A program made the translations under genes and the position numbers. Below, one piece after another: positions 1 to 10,461 of a stretch of 64,000 bases of DNA. A model generated the notes under the pieces. It did no database searches. It was not told the DNA's origin and was given only the letters and a program-made list of their open reading frames with translations. Each line of letters begins with the position of its first letter. Position 1 is the stretch's first letter. Where the stretch lies: positions 480,812-544,811 of the forward strand of contig NW_020194589.1 in NCBI RefSeq assembly GCF_002865645.1, read 5' to 3'. The stretch comes from Hyaloscypha bicolor E. Its lineage: Eukaryota; Ascomycota; Leotiomycetes; Helotiales; Hyaloscyphaceae.

Positions 1-1669
1 AGATACACCAACTCTATCTCCCTCAATTCGAGGTCCTTCTTAATATCCCTAAAATCTTCCTCGTCTAGCTCTCCATCAATCATTATCCCACGATCGCAAT
101 TTCGAATCACTGTGGCGTCCTTCAGAATTGAGTCTTCATCGCTGACTTGGATTGGAGCTATCGATGTCCAGGAAACCACGAGCCTCGAGAATGGGGCCCC
201 ATCTTCACGATTTCAAACTTCCTCAACCGCGCCCTGTAAGGTGAAATCCCATTCTTTTGCCCTCGGTCGATCCTCAGGGATGAGCAATCGGTCGTTCCAC
301 TCATATATCCGAATTCCAGGACACCATCTCCGCTACGTCCGAGAAAATGACAGACCCATGATGCGGCCCATGGATAGTAGTCGAACAGTTGGCACTGTTG
401 CCGTCTCGATATGTCCATCCTGCCCAAGGCCAAGAAGGGAGTCCTTTACGGATAGAAAGATGCGCCGTCTTCGAGATCCACGAGAGTGCCTGAGCAAGCA
501 AATGCCGCGGCACTCCCCAGTAAAAAGTCCCCAAGAGATTTAGAAAGCGCAACTTCGATTCCCTTGAACGCATTCAGCATATCACACGCCTCCGTCAACT
601 GCCTCTTGGTATAGTCTCTCAGAAGCGGCGCATAGCAGCCCTGAAAGAGACCGCCAAAAAAAATATTGACATGCTGCCCCGTGGAACCCTCTTATCAGAA
701 TCCAACATTGTGTCATCGGAAATGATTTGATGGAAATTCTGCCGTGTCTCCTGCTCATGTATATCGTTCTGCACAAGACGGAATTGAACCCACCCCTCGC
801 CTTGCAGCTCGTGATCTTCACGCCAGCATGCTTCTTGGCACCCGAAAGTCGCGAGCGGGAGTTCCAGGTCGATGTGATTACATCGTATTCTCCATCTGTT
901 GGGAGTGCAAGAAGGTCTAGTGAAGCGACTTTTGTGGAGGGGGATTCCTTTCGTGGGAGTCCTGCATTTGCGTCCGGGCCTGCGGCAGAGATGATGGTTA
1001 GGAGCGCTCTTCTGCAGATCACATCCATTTCGCCAAGTTGGTTCATCCTTCAACTTCATCTTGTCTTCAAGGGAGTCCTGAATGGTTCAGAGAGAATCCA
1101 CCCAGAGGTATTGCTCGTCGAGTTTCTGGCAAAGAGAGATTGCATCCTTGATAGTATCTGGAAGAGAGCCCATTATGTCGAACAGCGCTCTAGATTGTCT
1201 TAGTTCCGGAAGGTTTGATTTGCTCATCAGTCGTAGAAAATGGGACCATGCCAGGCGGGAAATGCGACTGAAAATATCTCAGGGTTGCCTCCATGCTATT
1301 CGAAACATTCATTTTGTGATTTTCCTTCACTGCAAGCGCGTATCCCTTCCCTTCCGGTGGTTTCAAGTCATCGCCTTCTGGGATCGCCAAGGTAAGGAAA
1401 TACAGGTTCGGCCTAGAAGTTTCTTTTTCTTTGCTGTAAAGTGCTTCTCTCCGCGCTGTGATGAACCCACTCTCGAGGTTTTCAACCTCGTGTGAGAGGT
1501 TCAAGGTTTGCAGAATTAAGGAGCAGAATGCGCAACCGGAGCCTTCTCGGAGATGAGAGAGGAACCAGTAGAATTGATTGCGCCAAATGCCGAAGGGGTT
1601 GGCGGCTATTACTGGTAATGTGTATGAGTCGTCACCGAAAAAGACTAGGACTTTGTGGAAATCGAGCAT
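1..1669 (-). pseudogene. Broken HET-domain (heterokaryon incompatibility) gene, runs off the left edge
   Basis: Read on the minus strand, the pieces line up with a fungal HET protein but lie in different frames. An N-terminal piece (1669-1190) carries the CAFCSLIL cysteine leader. A second piece reads LPDTIKDAI...YLWVDSL, then a TGA stop (1089-1087) where the family has Cys, then TIQDS. A frameshift near 1050 leads into the EMDVICRRALLTIISAAG block. Further frame changes come before a YTKRQLT/LNAFKGI block and a PSWPWAGW block near 400. Another TGA lies near 200. The YxxLSYxWG block expected between the first two pieces is missing, which implies an internal deletion. HET proteins trigger cell death after fusion of incompatible hyphae; this copy cannot be translated as one chain. 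The changes are mostly indels and transversions, so RIP is not the obvious cause. Unresolved introns could explain some frame changes but not the missing core block. Confidence 0.75.
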
Positions 1670-1719
1670 TTGGCGTAAGAATCATTTTTAACCGATAATG
1701 TAAGGCTCGAGATATTTAC

Positions 1720-1750
1720 GTGAGGTTTATATTAAGCCCTTAAACCTCAC
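1720..1750. terminator. Hairpin between two minus-strand genes
   Basis: GTGAGGTTTA (1720-1729) and TAAACCTCAC (1741-1750) form a perfect 10-bp stem around an 11-nt loop. It lies just past the stop codon of the transcription factor gene (minus strand) and upstream of the HET pseudogene. It may sit in the 3' end of the transcript. A terminator role is only a guess, because fungal 3' ends do not use such hairpins by rule. Confidence 0.3.
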
Positions 1751-1759
1751 CTGCCCATC

Positions 1760-3714
1760 TCATTTCCAGCTTCTAGCAAGTCCATGTGCCGCCGCAACAG
1801 CATCCCAGAGCACACCAACCGCATCCCAGAACCTCTTGTAAGTAGTATCAAGATACAGATCTGTCCACAGAAAATCAGACAAGGAAATAGCAAGCTCGGC
1901 TGTCCCGGTAATCCCAGCAGCATAGCATGCCTCTGCTAGCAGGCTAGCATATCTCCCCTGCGCTTCCATCCCAATGGTAGTCAAGCCCCCCATCATGATG
2001 ATCCAAAGCATCATCTCTGGATACGCAATCTGAAATGCCCGTAGGTCGATCGTCTCTATCACTATTCCCATTCGTTTCAGTTTCTGCAGTATTCGTTCCC
2101 GCGGGCCGGTATCCACCTGCAGGTAAAACCAAGGGGGCACATTTCGTGAAAATAGTATAACATGTGACAGAGCTGCATATCCAAATAACATGAAAATGAC
2201 TGCATTATGATTCGGCGAATCGGGAACTCTACATTGAGAGAGCGCGAGCACTCGATAAACGAGTCGGTCAGGGCATTGAATGCAATTGTGTTCTGCTTCC
2301 GTGAAGTTCGTTGTTTGTGACTCCGCTGTTCTCTGTTCCTTAGCTATCAGCTGCCGCAGCATGCGCCAGATCTCAACAGTCTCGTTGCTTAGATCCTGCA
2401 GACCTGTAAGATTAGATAGTTTAATCTTGTACCGTACCCCCAAGAGACTGAGGGGTTCCAAGTCTTTATGATCGATATCAAGAGGAACTTGAACGAGGTA
2501 TCGGAAGCGTGGTTCGTATCCCGTGGCAATAGCACAAAAGATATCGGTCCTATCCAGACTCGAGATGATTAGGCAAGTTCCATATGAAATAGTGTGGGTG
2601 TAACTTGCCACAAAGTGAGATTCAGTATGAACGGGTCGCCGACTAGCTCTTGAATTTTGCTCTTTACTAGAACTTCTAGGCCATCATAATGGATTGTAAG
2701 ACTAGTCATATCCATAGACCATCGCTAATAAGAGAGCCATTATTAGCATGACTATAAACGCAGAAGGGGGAATAGTGCATACTCCCATGTTGGTTAACCA
2801 AGCGATGGCCATTACGGTTTCCTTGGTGACTGCTTTATAATCGCAATTTGAAATCCGTTTATTCACTATGGTGATTGCTTGGCCAAGATGGTAGTGCATA
2901 TCTAGTCTCGAGTCTCTGCCAGACATGGTCCCTAACATGTTGGCTACAGTTGCCAAGAACGTATGTAAGACTGCGGAGTCTGATATTGCGAGGTTAAGAA
3001 ACCGCGCTTTTTGAAAATTCGATCTGAATGGCGAGAAAACATGCTCTGTGATAACCAAAGCTGTGTGATCTATGCGATTATTAGTCCAATATCCACGTAC
3101 AGCATGATTATACTGGCGTGAAAGATGGTCATAAGGGCCGTGAATAGCAAAAGTCTCTGGCTCTTATCCGAACTAAAAACCAGCTCTCTCAATGCTAACA
3201 GATCGGAAAGAATCAAGCCCTTTTTCTGAGATTCTCCAGAAAGTACGATTGGGCAGTGTGAACCTCGAGAAATCCTGTTTTACCGCAGAGATTTAGGTTA
3301 TAGGAGGGAAATCCTCTTTTATGTTATATAATCAATGGGGTCCGGAGACTGCTCCGTCCCTTGTTGTCGAAAAGCATAACAAACTCCTAACCTACATTGG
3401 AAAATCAAGCTTTGGGAAACGCCACGACCATCAAGAGGTAACACATTGAATGGGTCGACCCTGCTACTCGCCGGACCTCCGCTTGGTTCAGGGTTTACAT
3501 ATTTGATTGCAAGGTTGGCAAGTAGCCGTCGGGTGTCTAATGTGGAATTCTGTTTGATTTTGTTCGATTTGGTGTTAGGATGATGCGCACCGATCATGCG
3601 CTTCGAAGGCAAGTTTTGATTTCTGCGCCTGTATTGCCTGGCTTGTCCACGAATGATTCGGAGAACCTGCCCTTTATGTCGAGATGTCCCAGTCTCAGTA
3701 ATAAATTGGAGCGT
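1760..3714 (-). CDS. Fungal-specific transcription factor-like protein (PF11951 type, no Zn2Cys6 finger seen)
   Basis: Exons by eye: 3714-3396, 3069-2783, 2724-2609 and 2549-1760, all phase-compatible, giving about 500 residues. The first exon with the start codon lies upstream of 3714 and is not resolved. The encoded order matches the short regulators that begin with FIT-E-TG followed by an Arg-rich stretch (RQYRRRNQ), then SSRVDPFNVLP, RSNFQKARFLNLAISDSAVLH, HYDGLEVLV and WTDIFCAIATGYEPRF. Such proteins keep the fungal transcription factor domain but usually lack a zinc cluster; the target is unknown. The 2608-2550 intron begins with GCAAGT and ends with TAG, a GC-AG intron with a good branch site (CCTAATC). 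The 3395-3070 intron is long for this window (326 nt). Close relatives are often annotated only as hypothetical proteins. Confidence 0.65.
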
Positions 3715-4281
3715 CTATGGGAACCCAAGGTATTTAGCAAATTGAAATCAGGAACGGACAGTAGTCGTAATGGATCTTGTATAAAGGGAGTGCTTATTTA
3801 CCGATTCGGATTCTGCAAGGTAGCATGTTAGCTGCCATTCTTGTGAACACTTCTACGATCCAAATCCTGCCAGCGCTAGACGAACCACTTTCTTCATTGT
3901 CCCTAGATCCAGGCTGCGGCGGCCTTGATGCAGCTTCTTCTGGTGACCTAAGGTGGGTCGGGAGTGATTTCTTCATGAGTGAAGTGATCTGAACACATTA
4001 GTCTGTTCCCAGGGGTACAAGGACAAGGCTTAGGAGTGGGGGTGGGGCCAGACTTCGATCAGTAAGGGGGAGTTTTTCGATAGTGGGAATTTGGGAGTAT
4101 TGAATAGTGTTTAGTAGTGGGTGCGGGTCGGCTTGATTCGTATGAATTGAGGATATACTTCTGGGTGGGGATGGTGGCGATCGATACTCGAAGAAGCAAA
4201 AGCAGGACAACGCTATTTAACGAAAACGCTGGTGCCCTGCTGAATAATCACGGACAAATCCACCAACGCCAAGGTCTTCTA
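3715..4281. other. Intergenic stretch; may hold the first exon of the transcription factor
   Basis: An acceptor-like CCCATAG abuts the FITETG exon at 3715, and a GTAAAT donor lies near 3801, so a short first exon probably sits between 3800 and 3980 on the minus strand. I could not find a start codon in the right phase. I see nothing else here. Confidence 0.3.
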
Positions 4282-4522
4282 TACGGAGGTACAGCCCATA
4301 AGTATTCATATAACAACCGAATCGACAGGGGTCTATGAAAATTTGAACCCTCATAACTCTTTCAAAACGCGACATAAAAGCGCCTAGTAAACTCAATTAT
4401 CATCTCATATACGTATGCTATTATACTATCTCATTTTCCTGTTTTTTATAGCATTTCGTAGTTGCATTATAAGGGTTTGAAGTTCAGACCCCTGCTAGCA
4501 CTTATGGGCTGTACTTCCGTAC
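4282..4522. mobile_element. MITE-like hairpin element M1, TA-flanked
   Basis: The left end (TACGGAGGTACAGCCCATAA, from 4282) is repeated inverted at the right end (ending 4522) with one mismatch over 22 nt. A second matching block lies inside each arm: AGGGGTCT near 4326 pairs with AGACCCCT near 4488, and GAACCCTCATAA pairs with TTATAAGGGTTTGAA. The element is about 241 bp, has no coding capacity, and the outermost bases on both sides are TA, consistent with a TA target duplication as in Tc1/mariner-derived MITEs. It lies between the transcription factor and the intact HET gene. Confidence 0.65.
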
Positions 4523-4764
4523 TAGTAAGATCTTACATATCCGTGTACCCACACCACTTCCTTCACACCACGACGCCGAGCTGATTGGACCTCCTGCGCC
4601 CCACTTCACCCCAAAGAAACTCACACTCTACAACACAAAACAAAGTGACAAATATACTGTGCCTCGTTAGGTACGTCCTTTTAATTACAGACTGAGCGCA
4701 GGCATCCTTCCCCTCTCTCCTGGAAAGAGACAGTCAATCTCCGGTCATTTTCGTTAGAGTTTAA

Positions 4765-6869
4765 TCAAATCAGACCAAAATCCCTCCTCGTCAACTTTCC
4801 ATCCTCAGCCCACTGGCTTGCTAGTCCATCCATGAATCCATGAACATACGCGGTGCCAATAACCTCCCACTTAACTCCACCATTTTCATGATGGCCGACA
4901 TTCTTCCTCTCCCGAAGAATAAGAGGAACCTTCCCACCATCAACTGCAACCACCAAATCACCGGTTTGCGATGGTTTATTATCTCCCAAGTGTCCTTCCC
5001 AAGGAACCATGGCGTACAGCCCACCACCCAACTCAGCGAACTGCCATTTGCTCATCACAGAAGAGATCCCAGTCCTGCTAGCTATGCCGCCTATTTTGCT
5101 CATCAGGCCTTGATCCCCGTCATACAAATCATGCTGTTTAAGTTTCGGGTCAAACCACGGAAGTACAGATGCTTTTCGACGCCATTCGTTGAAGATCTCT
5201 GTGTACTCCTTCAGATCTCCTTGACTCAGCCTCCGAGACGGAAGAGCGAGGCAGTCAGTCATCAAAGTTCTCCAATACGCCTCAAATGCATTCCCGCCAG
5301 TGGCGTATATTTTGTCCTCGGAGTTCGGGTCTGCTAAACTCTCGGGCATCCAGTCTCGCGCCCAGGGTGAGAAGTAATAGTCGTGAGGATATACCGTCAT
5401 CCGAACGGGTTTCATTGCTGTTATGGCGCCAAGGACGATACCCTCGACTGTAAGCGTGTCATCAGGGGAAATTTCAACAGGACACTTGCATTTCTCCACT
5501 CCTGCAGAAAAGGTCGAACGTTGAGCAAAGAGAATCTTGTTAGCTACTGTGCAGGAGAAGTTTGGAAGCCACGAAGGAAGGTTTTCAACCAGCGAAGACG
5601 GGTTGCCGGAATACATTTTGTGTGCATGGGGGGCAGTGGCAGGCATATGCCCGAGTGGCCAGAGACTCTGAGTGATTATATCCAGATTTTCAGTCGAATT
5701 TATCTGAGCTCGTGCTACGTCAATGTAGACTTCTTGTGGGGTCTTCTTGTAGTCGGGGATGATGTCGAGATTGTCTGTTGCTAGACCCAGGAGTCCATAG
5801 ATTTTATCCCGAGGATCGGAACCTAAGTGTATGCAAGTCAGAAAGAGTATGTATATCGCAATCAAGAGAAAAAAATTCTGCTGTCAGATGTTGTTTGAGA
5901 ATAGAAACTTGTGATTCAGAGCTTTGTCTTATCCCACTTCTCCCGTCAACCACTTTAAGGCAAGACTTCCTAGCCACAGATTGAATTGGTCTTACTGTAA
6001 GTAGCTCGAAAGCGTGATAAGACATCCAAAAGCGTTGAATTGATCGGAACCGTCAAATTGAGAGCCTCTCTCTGATGCTCGATGACCTGAACCTTCGAGA
6101 ATGCATCCCAAATATCCTGGTCATACCACTGATGGGAAAACGGCAGATGATACCGGTCGGGGGTACCCGAATGATCCAATATACTACTCAGTGTCTCCCA
6201 AGGCAGAGTTAAGTTCCCAATAACCAATACTGCTCGAGGACAGCACGCGATTTCCTGCATCACCCAGACTCGCTCCCATAGAGTAGGGCTTCCAAAGAGT
6301 TGTAGGAGGCCCAGCGAGGCTTCGCAATCGAGACCCAACTCAGAGAGCGAGACCAGCTCATCTGATCCAGTAATTCCAAAATGCTTCGAACCCCGATCAG
6401 TAAGTCGTTGAAGATTCAGACTCTTCATGCGCTTGACATTGTCGATTGCACTTTGGGTATACTCATCAGACTCGCCAACCCACACCAAATCCACCGCACA
6501 AAAGCTGTAGATGCTTTTCATAAGTCTGACTTGCTGATTTCGTTCTTCGATGTTGCTCTGGTCAATACAGATAGCGTCAACCCAGATTGTGCGGGGCTTG
6601 TCAGGCAGTCGTAGATATCGAAGAGCAAGTTCAAGGTTGGTCGTGACTTTGAGCCTTGCACCCTCTATTTGCAAAGTTGACTGAAGCTTAGGATCTCCCC
6701 ATACATATGAGAGGGCTTCATAAATGGGATGGTCATCCAGTGTAACCTCCACGAGACTGCACGTGATCGGCGGGGGGAAATGGGCTGACGGTTGTAACAT
6801 GGCAAGTCGAAAGCCTCCAGAACACGAGTCCACCGATCGGTAGGAATACAACGGAGCTGTATTCTCCAT
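4765..6869 (-). CDS. HET-domain protein (heterokaryon incompatibility), intact
   Basis: Two exons, 6869-5996 and 5822-4765, are joined across a 173-nt intron (GTAAGA...ACTTAG) and give 643 residues. The join restores RATYSSDPRDKIYGLLGLAT, which matches the HET family across the splice. The HET core is complete: YEALSYVWGDP at residues 50-60, TIWVDAICIDQ near 94-104, and LWERVWVMQE near 198-207. The C-terminal half carries the usual variable recognition/ankyrin-free region ending in a GDLVVAV... block. HET proteins act in the cytoplasm to recognise non-self after hyphal fusion and cause programmed death. I chose the ATG at 6869 because no ATG occurs between it and the preceding stop region and it lies 50 residues before the core, as in relatives. 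It belongs to a different subfamily from the broken HET gene at the left edge. Confidence 0.9.
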
Positions 6870-7209
6870 GTTAATTGTTCTGTGCAAATAATGAGAGAGA
6901 AGGTTGATGATTGATGAACGAAGTTGGAAAAGGAGGTAAGACGAGGAAGCCGAAACGTCTGGGGGAAGAAAATGCAGTAATCCTCTAATTTAGCGAGGGG
7001 CCCAATCAGCCTCAAACAAAGCTAGCAATGCACGGATGCTAAACTCGTATCAGGAATAGAAAAGCAGAAAGGCACGGATTGAAGACGGAAACGCAACGGG
7101 CTGCCCGCAAAACTCTTCCACAATCTCTCATTTGGCCCGCGCTATAAATCCACAGTGTTCTTAAAATCCCGACCTCAGTACTCCGACCAGTTGCAGGATC
7201 GCTCCTTCC

Positions 7210-7360
7210 TATCCCTTCGTCTGGCGAGACATAGTCCACGCTAGTAAGGGGGCTTGACACAGGGCGAAAAGGCAATGGATGACTAACCGAAGCTACGACT
7301 TTCTAGTCTAAGCCAGGCCCCCTTGCTAGCGTGGACTATGTCTCGCCAGACGAAGGGATA
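7210..7360. mobile_element. MITE-like hairpin element M2, TA-flanked
   Basis: TATCCCTTCGTCTGGCGAGA, starting at 7210, continues to about 7253 and returns as its reverse complement at 7318-7360. The first 35 bases are identical, then there is a single T/C difference, then AAGGGGGC matches again. The loop between the arms is about 64 nt and the whole element about 151 bp. TA lies at both outer edges. Such near-perfect long arms fit a young MITE with no transposase of its own. It sits about 340 bp upstream of the HET gene start, inside its likely promoter region. Confidence 0.7.
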
Positions 7361-9670
7361 AATCTAAATTGGACGTCTGAAGTCTTGTTCAAAATCTGTT
7401 TCTTCCCTGTGCTAGCAAGTGTGTGAAAGTTCATTACTTTATACCTCAAAATTGGTTCTTCGTCTTCTAAGATCCTATGCTGAATTATAAGCTGCATCAT
7501 CTGGGCTCAAAATAATCATTACTCATGGAAAAAGGTGTTATAAATATCCTCCAACGTGGTAGCTCTACGGCTATTACAAATAGAAGCAAGCACAAGAAAT
7601 TTTGGCACTTGCAAGGATCGCTATTGTTCTTGACGTCGTAGATGAATCTGTCACAACGAGGAGTCTCATTTTATTTTTGTGAGGAAGAAATTCTCGATTG
7701 GGCATGAACTCATGAGGAAGAGTAAAGGCACGCAAGTCGGGGCAAAGTGTGACACTGTAGATTCAATCACAATGGAACAGTACTTTACAACAATGCTATG
7801 CAAAAAATAGTCTTACTGTGGCACCATAGAGTGACAGTAGGTGAGGACTTGACAATAACAAGCGCTGCATTGCAGAGAGACTAATCATCGCAAGGAAAGT
7901 AAATAAGGAGTTTATACTGAATGACAATATAAACTAAGCCGCTGCCGTATTTATTTTTATTAAACTCGGTTAACCGCTTCCCATAACCTAAACTCTCTTC
8001 TCCGTTGGGGGGTTCTTGTGCTTGCATTGATTATGGCTGAGCTTTCTCTGAGCTTGGAATGTTGAAATGACTCAAATCGGAATCCTCCCTCAAAAAACTG
8101 AGTCATGTCTGCAACCAAGTTGGAGAGCAGAATCAATTTCTAAATGTGACCTATACTGCCCATGTCTAGTTTCTGCAGCCGATTCCAGTACTTCGAGATA
8201 TATGCATGGGAAGGAAGCTAGTCATGTCTCTGTTTTGGACGCACTCACACGACTAGTTTTCATTTTCTTTCTTACTTGATTGCTATGGATAGACGAAATC
8301 TCTGACTACGGGAGCAGCTTACCAGCCCCGAGCGGGGTTTTTTCTCTGAAGAGAAAGCAGTAATTTACCGTCACTTAGAGAAGAGCAATTTGAAATGAAG
8401 GGGCGAAACGAACCGAAGGAAGGAAAGTTAGGTTGACAAGGAGCCTGGCTCGCTGACACCGGGAATAGGAATGACTGTAGTTGCGGAGCTGGAAGCAGCC
8501 CCCTGGGGGGAAAAAGAGATTCCCGAGTGGTGATGCAAGAAGAGGAAGCTTCGTGCTGCTCAGGGACAATTCGGACTGGATATATGGCCACTTGCATGAA
8601 ACAGGCCAGCCTAGCTTCCCTTGTTTCATCCTCGCAAGATATCTACAGAATCCATACGCTTGTCTCGCTCACCGATCAAATCAAGGAATGGCCGTGTATA
8701 TATACACACATGAATTGCGTCCATCCCCGATTGCCACCGGTTACAAGCCTCTACTAGGAAGGACCGAGCAACGCCTTCAGCTCACTATTCCATTTCGCCC
8801 TTAGCAGCGCCTCCCAATTACCTTGGGCACGTGTAAGTCTTCCATAGCCATTGTTCAAGGGAGGAGGAGGCTATAAATATACCCGTTGAAGCCGCGTGTT
8901 CTTTCTTCCACGTAATAGACTAGCTAGAAGAAGACCGCGAGATCAGGGATCGTCCACGATTCTTGGTAGAATTACTAATAAGTGGTATTCTCTATCCATG
9001 GAAAGACCTGCTTTGCTTTTCTTAGAGGAAGTATAGGTCTGGGTGAGAAGTTACGAAAAGGAAGGGCAGTAAACCAAGGGACGTTTTGTGTTGACAATGA
9101 GAGGGAATGACACCAGTTACGAAGTGACAACGCGAAGCTCAGGAAGGGAAGTAATACTTGAGTACGAAGATGAGCACGAAATGGGGAAGACCCAGCGAGT
9201 TTATCGAGTTGATCTAGTAGTATTGGACCTTGACGTGTGATCACCGATTCGTTGCACACAGATTCGTCATCAACATGTTCATTAGCACCCTGGATACCTC
9301 TCAAGTACATACTTGCCCATGTTTATATAGATGGCTCTTTCCTCTCGCTTTCACTTTCATCACTAGACGAAGGAGCAATTTGGCACTTGCTGGGCTTTCG
9401 ATCGGAGTTCGACTTCAACACAAGCTGCCATTCATCCAGAAAAGGCATGTTCGAGGAAGACTCACTGCAGAAAGCACCAAGAAGGTAAAAGAATGTTATG
9501 TCTCAAATTCATTTCCTATCATATACAAATATTTCCCGAACTACGACCAATGAACAAGAAACACTTCCCACCATTTCCACCTCCCGCATACCCAATTCCT
9601 AATTGTCCTTCGTTCAACCATCTCGCAACTTCCTTGCGGAGCAGTCACACTCGATCTCGAATGAAAATAT
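7361..9670. other. Gene-poor stretch
   Basis: About 2.3 kb in which I find no open frame that looks coding on either strand; the longest are overlapping frames of about 110 codons with no recognisable motif. One clear TATAAATA box lies at 8872-8879 on the plus strand, after a purine-rich GAGGAGGAGG run. No convincing coding region follows it, so a non-coding transcript or a lost gene is possible. Confidence 0.4.
8872..8879 (+). promoter_or_regulatory. Orphan TATA box
   Basis: TATAAATA in an otherwise gene-less stretch. Downstream to 9670 there is only a set of short frames without motifs. It could drive a non-coding RNA or be chance. Confidence 0.25.
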
Positions 9671-10461
9671 CTAAGCACGGAACTTAGCGCCAACTGGCTT
9701 GTTGTCACGGGCCGCGGCCGGAGCAGCAGCAGCACCCGAACCAGCCATCTGGATAGCGACGACGCCACCGAATGGTCCGGCGCCGGATGGGTTGACGATC
9801 TTGACGAGGCAGACACCTGATTGTCCGCCGGCGGTGCCTGTGCAGGTGGTGCCGGCGGGTATGGTGGCCGCGAAGGGGTAGTCCTCGTTGACGTTGGAGG
9901 CGCGCTTGACGATGCCTATGTTGACGAGCATGCGGGTCACGAAGCGGCGTTGCTTGGGGGCAGCAATGTTACCCCTGGTACCTGGGACTTGTTGAGTGAC
10001 ACTCAGCTGGGTGCCGGTGGAGAAGGTACCGGTTCCGGTCGGGTCGACGATGGCAGTGTATGGGCCAGCTCCATCGGTGGTGACGATGTGGACGGTACCG
10101 GAGATGGAGCCACCTGGGGAGACTTGAGGGAGGGTGCTGCCGGAGAGAGCCATAACTTGGGTCATGTCGGCCATAGTGTTGGGGCCGGCTTTGGTCTTTC
10201 CGAGTCCGTCAGTTGCGGCGGCCTTGGAGTTGAAGACGGTAGTGTCGACTTCGGTTTGCTTGTTGGTTCCGGCACCTGGGATGACGGCACCTTGGATACC
10301 GAGGCCAGTGGTGTTTCCACCGGCATCACCAGTCTATGGGGTTGGTTAGTATGAATTAATGAAGTGAGGATGGGATGGGGGCTTACTATGACTGCGATCT
10401 TGCCATGGGCGGCAACGAGAGGGGATGCTGCAAGAGCAAGGACGAAGAGCTTGGAGAACAT
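9671..10461 (-). CDS. Egh16-like (MAS1/GAS1 family) secreted protein
   Basis: Two exons, 10461-10387 and 10333-9671, join over a 53-nt intron (GTAAGC...CCATAG) to give 245 residues. The protein starts with a clear signal peptide (MFSKLFVLALAASPLVAAHG) and continues as GKIAVITGDAGGNTTGLG, the typical start of the Egh16 family (PF11327). Two Cys lie in the segment GTTCTGTAGGQSGVC. The tail is Ala-rich. Family members include appressorium-associated proteins first described in powdery mildew and Magnaporthe; they are exported and thought to act at the fungus-plant surface, but their biochemical role is not known. A long CT-rich leader precedes the start, and a TATTAAA lies about 180 bp upstream. 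The antisense strand has a long GC-rich open frame, which I regard as a shadow. Confidence 0.9.

Noticed and set aside
9821..10354. 177-codon Gly/Val-rich frame on the plus strand
   Set aside because: It is exactly antisense to the Egh16-like gene and arises from its GC-rich third positions; no start context or motif.
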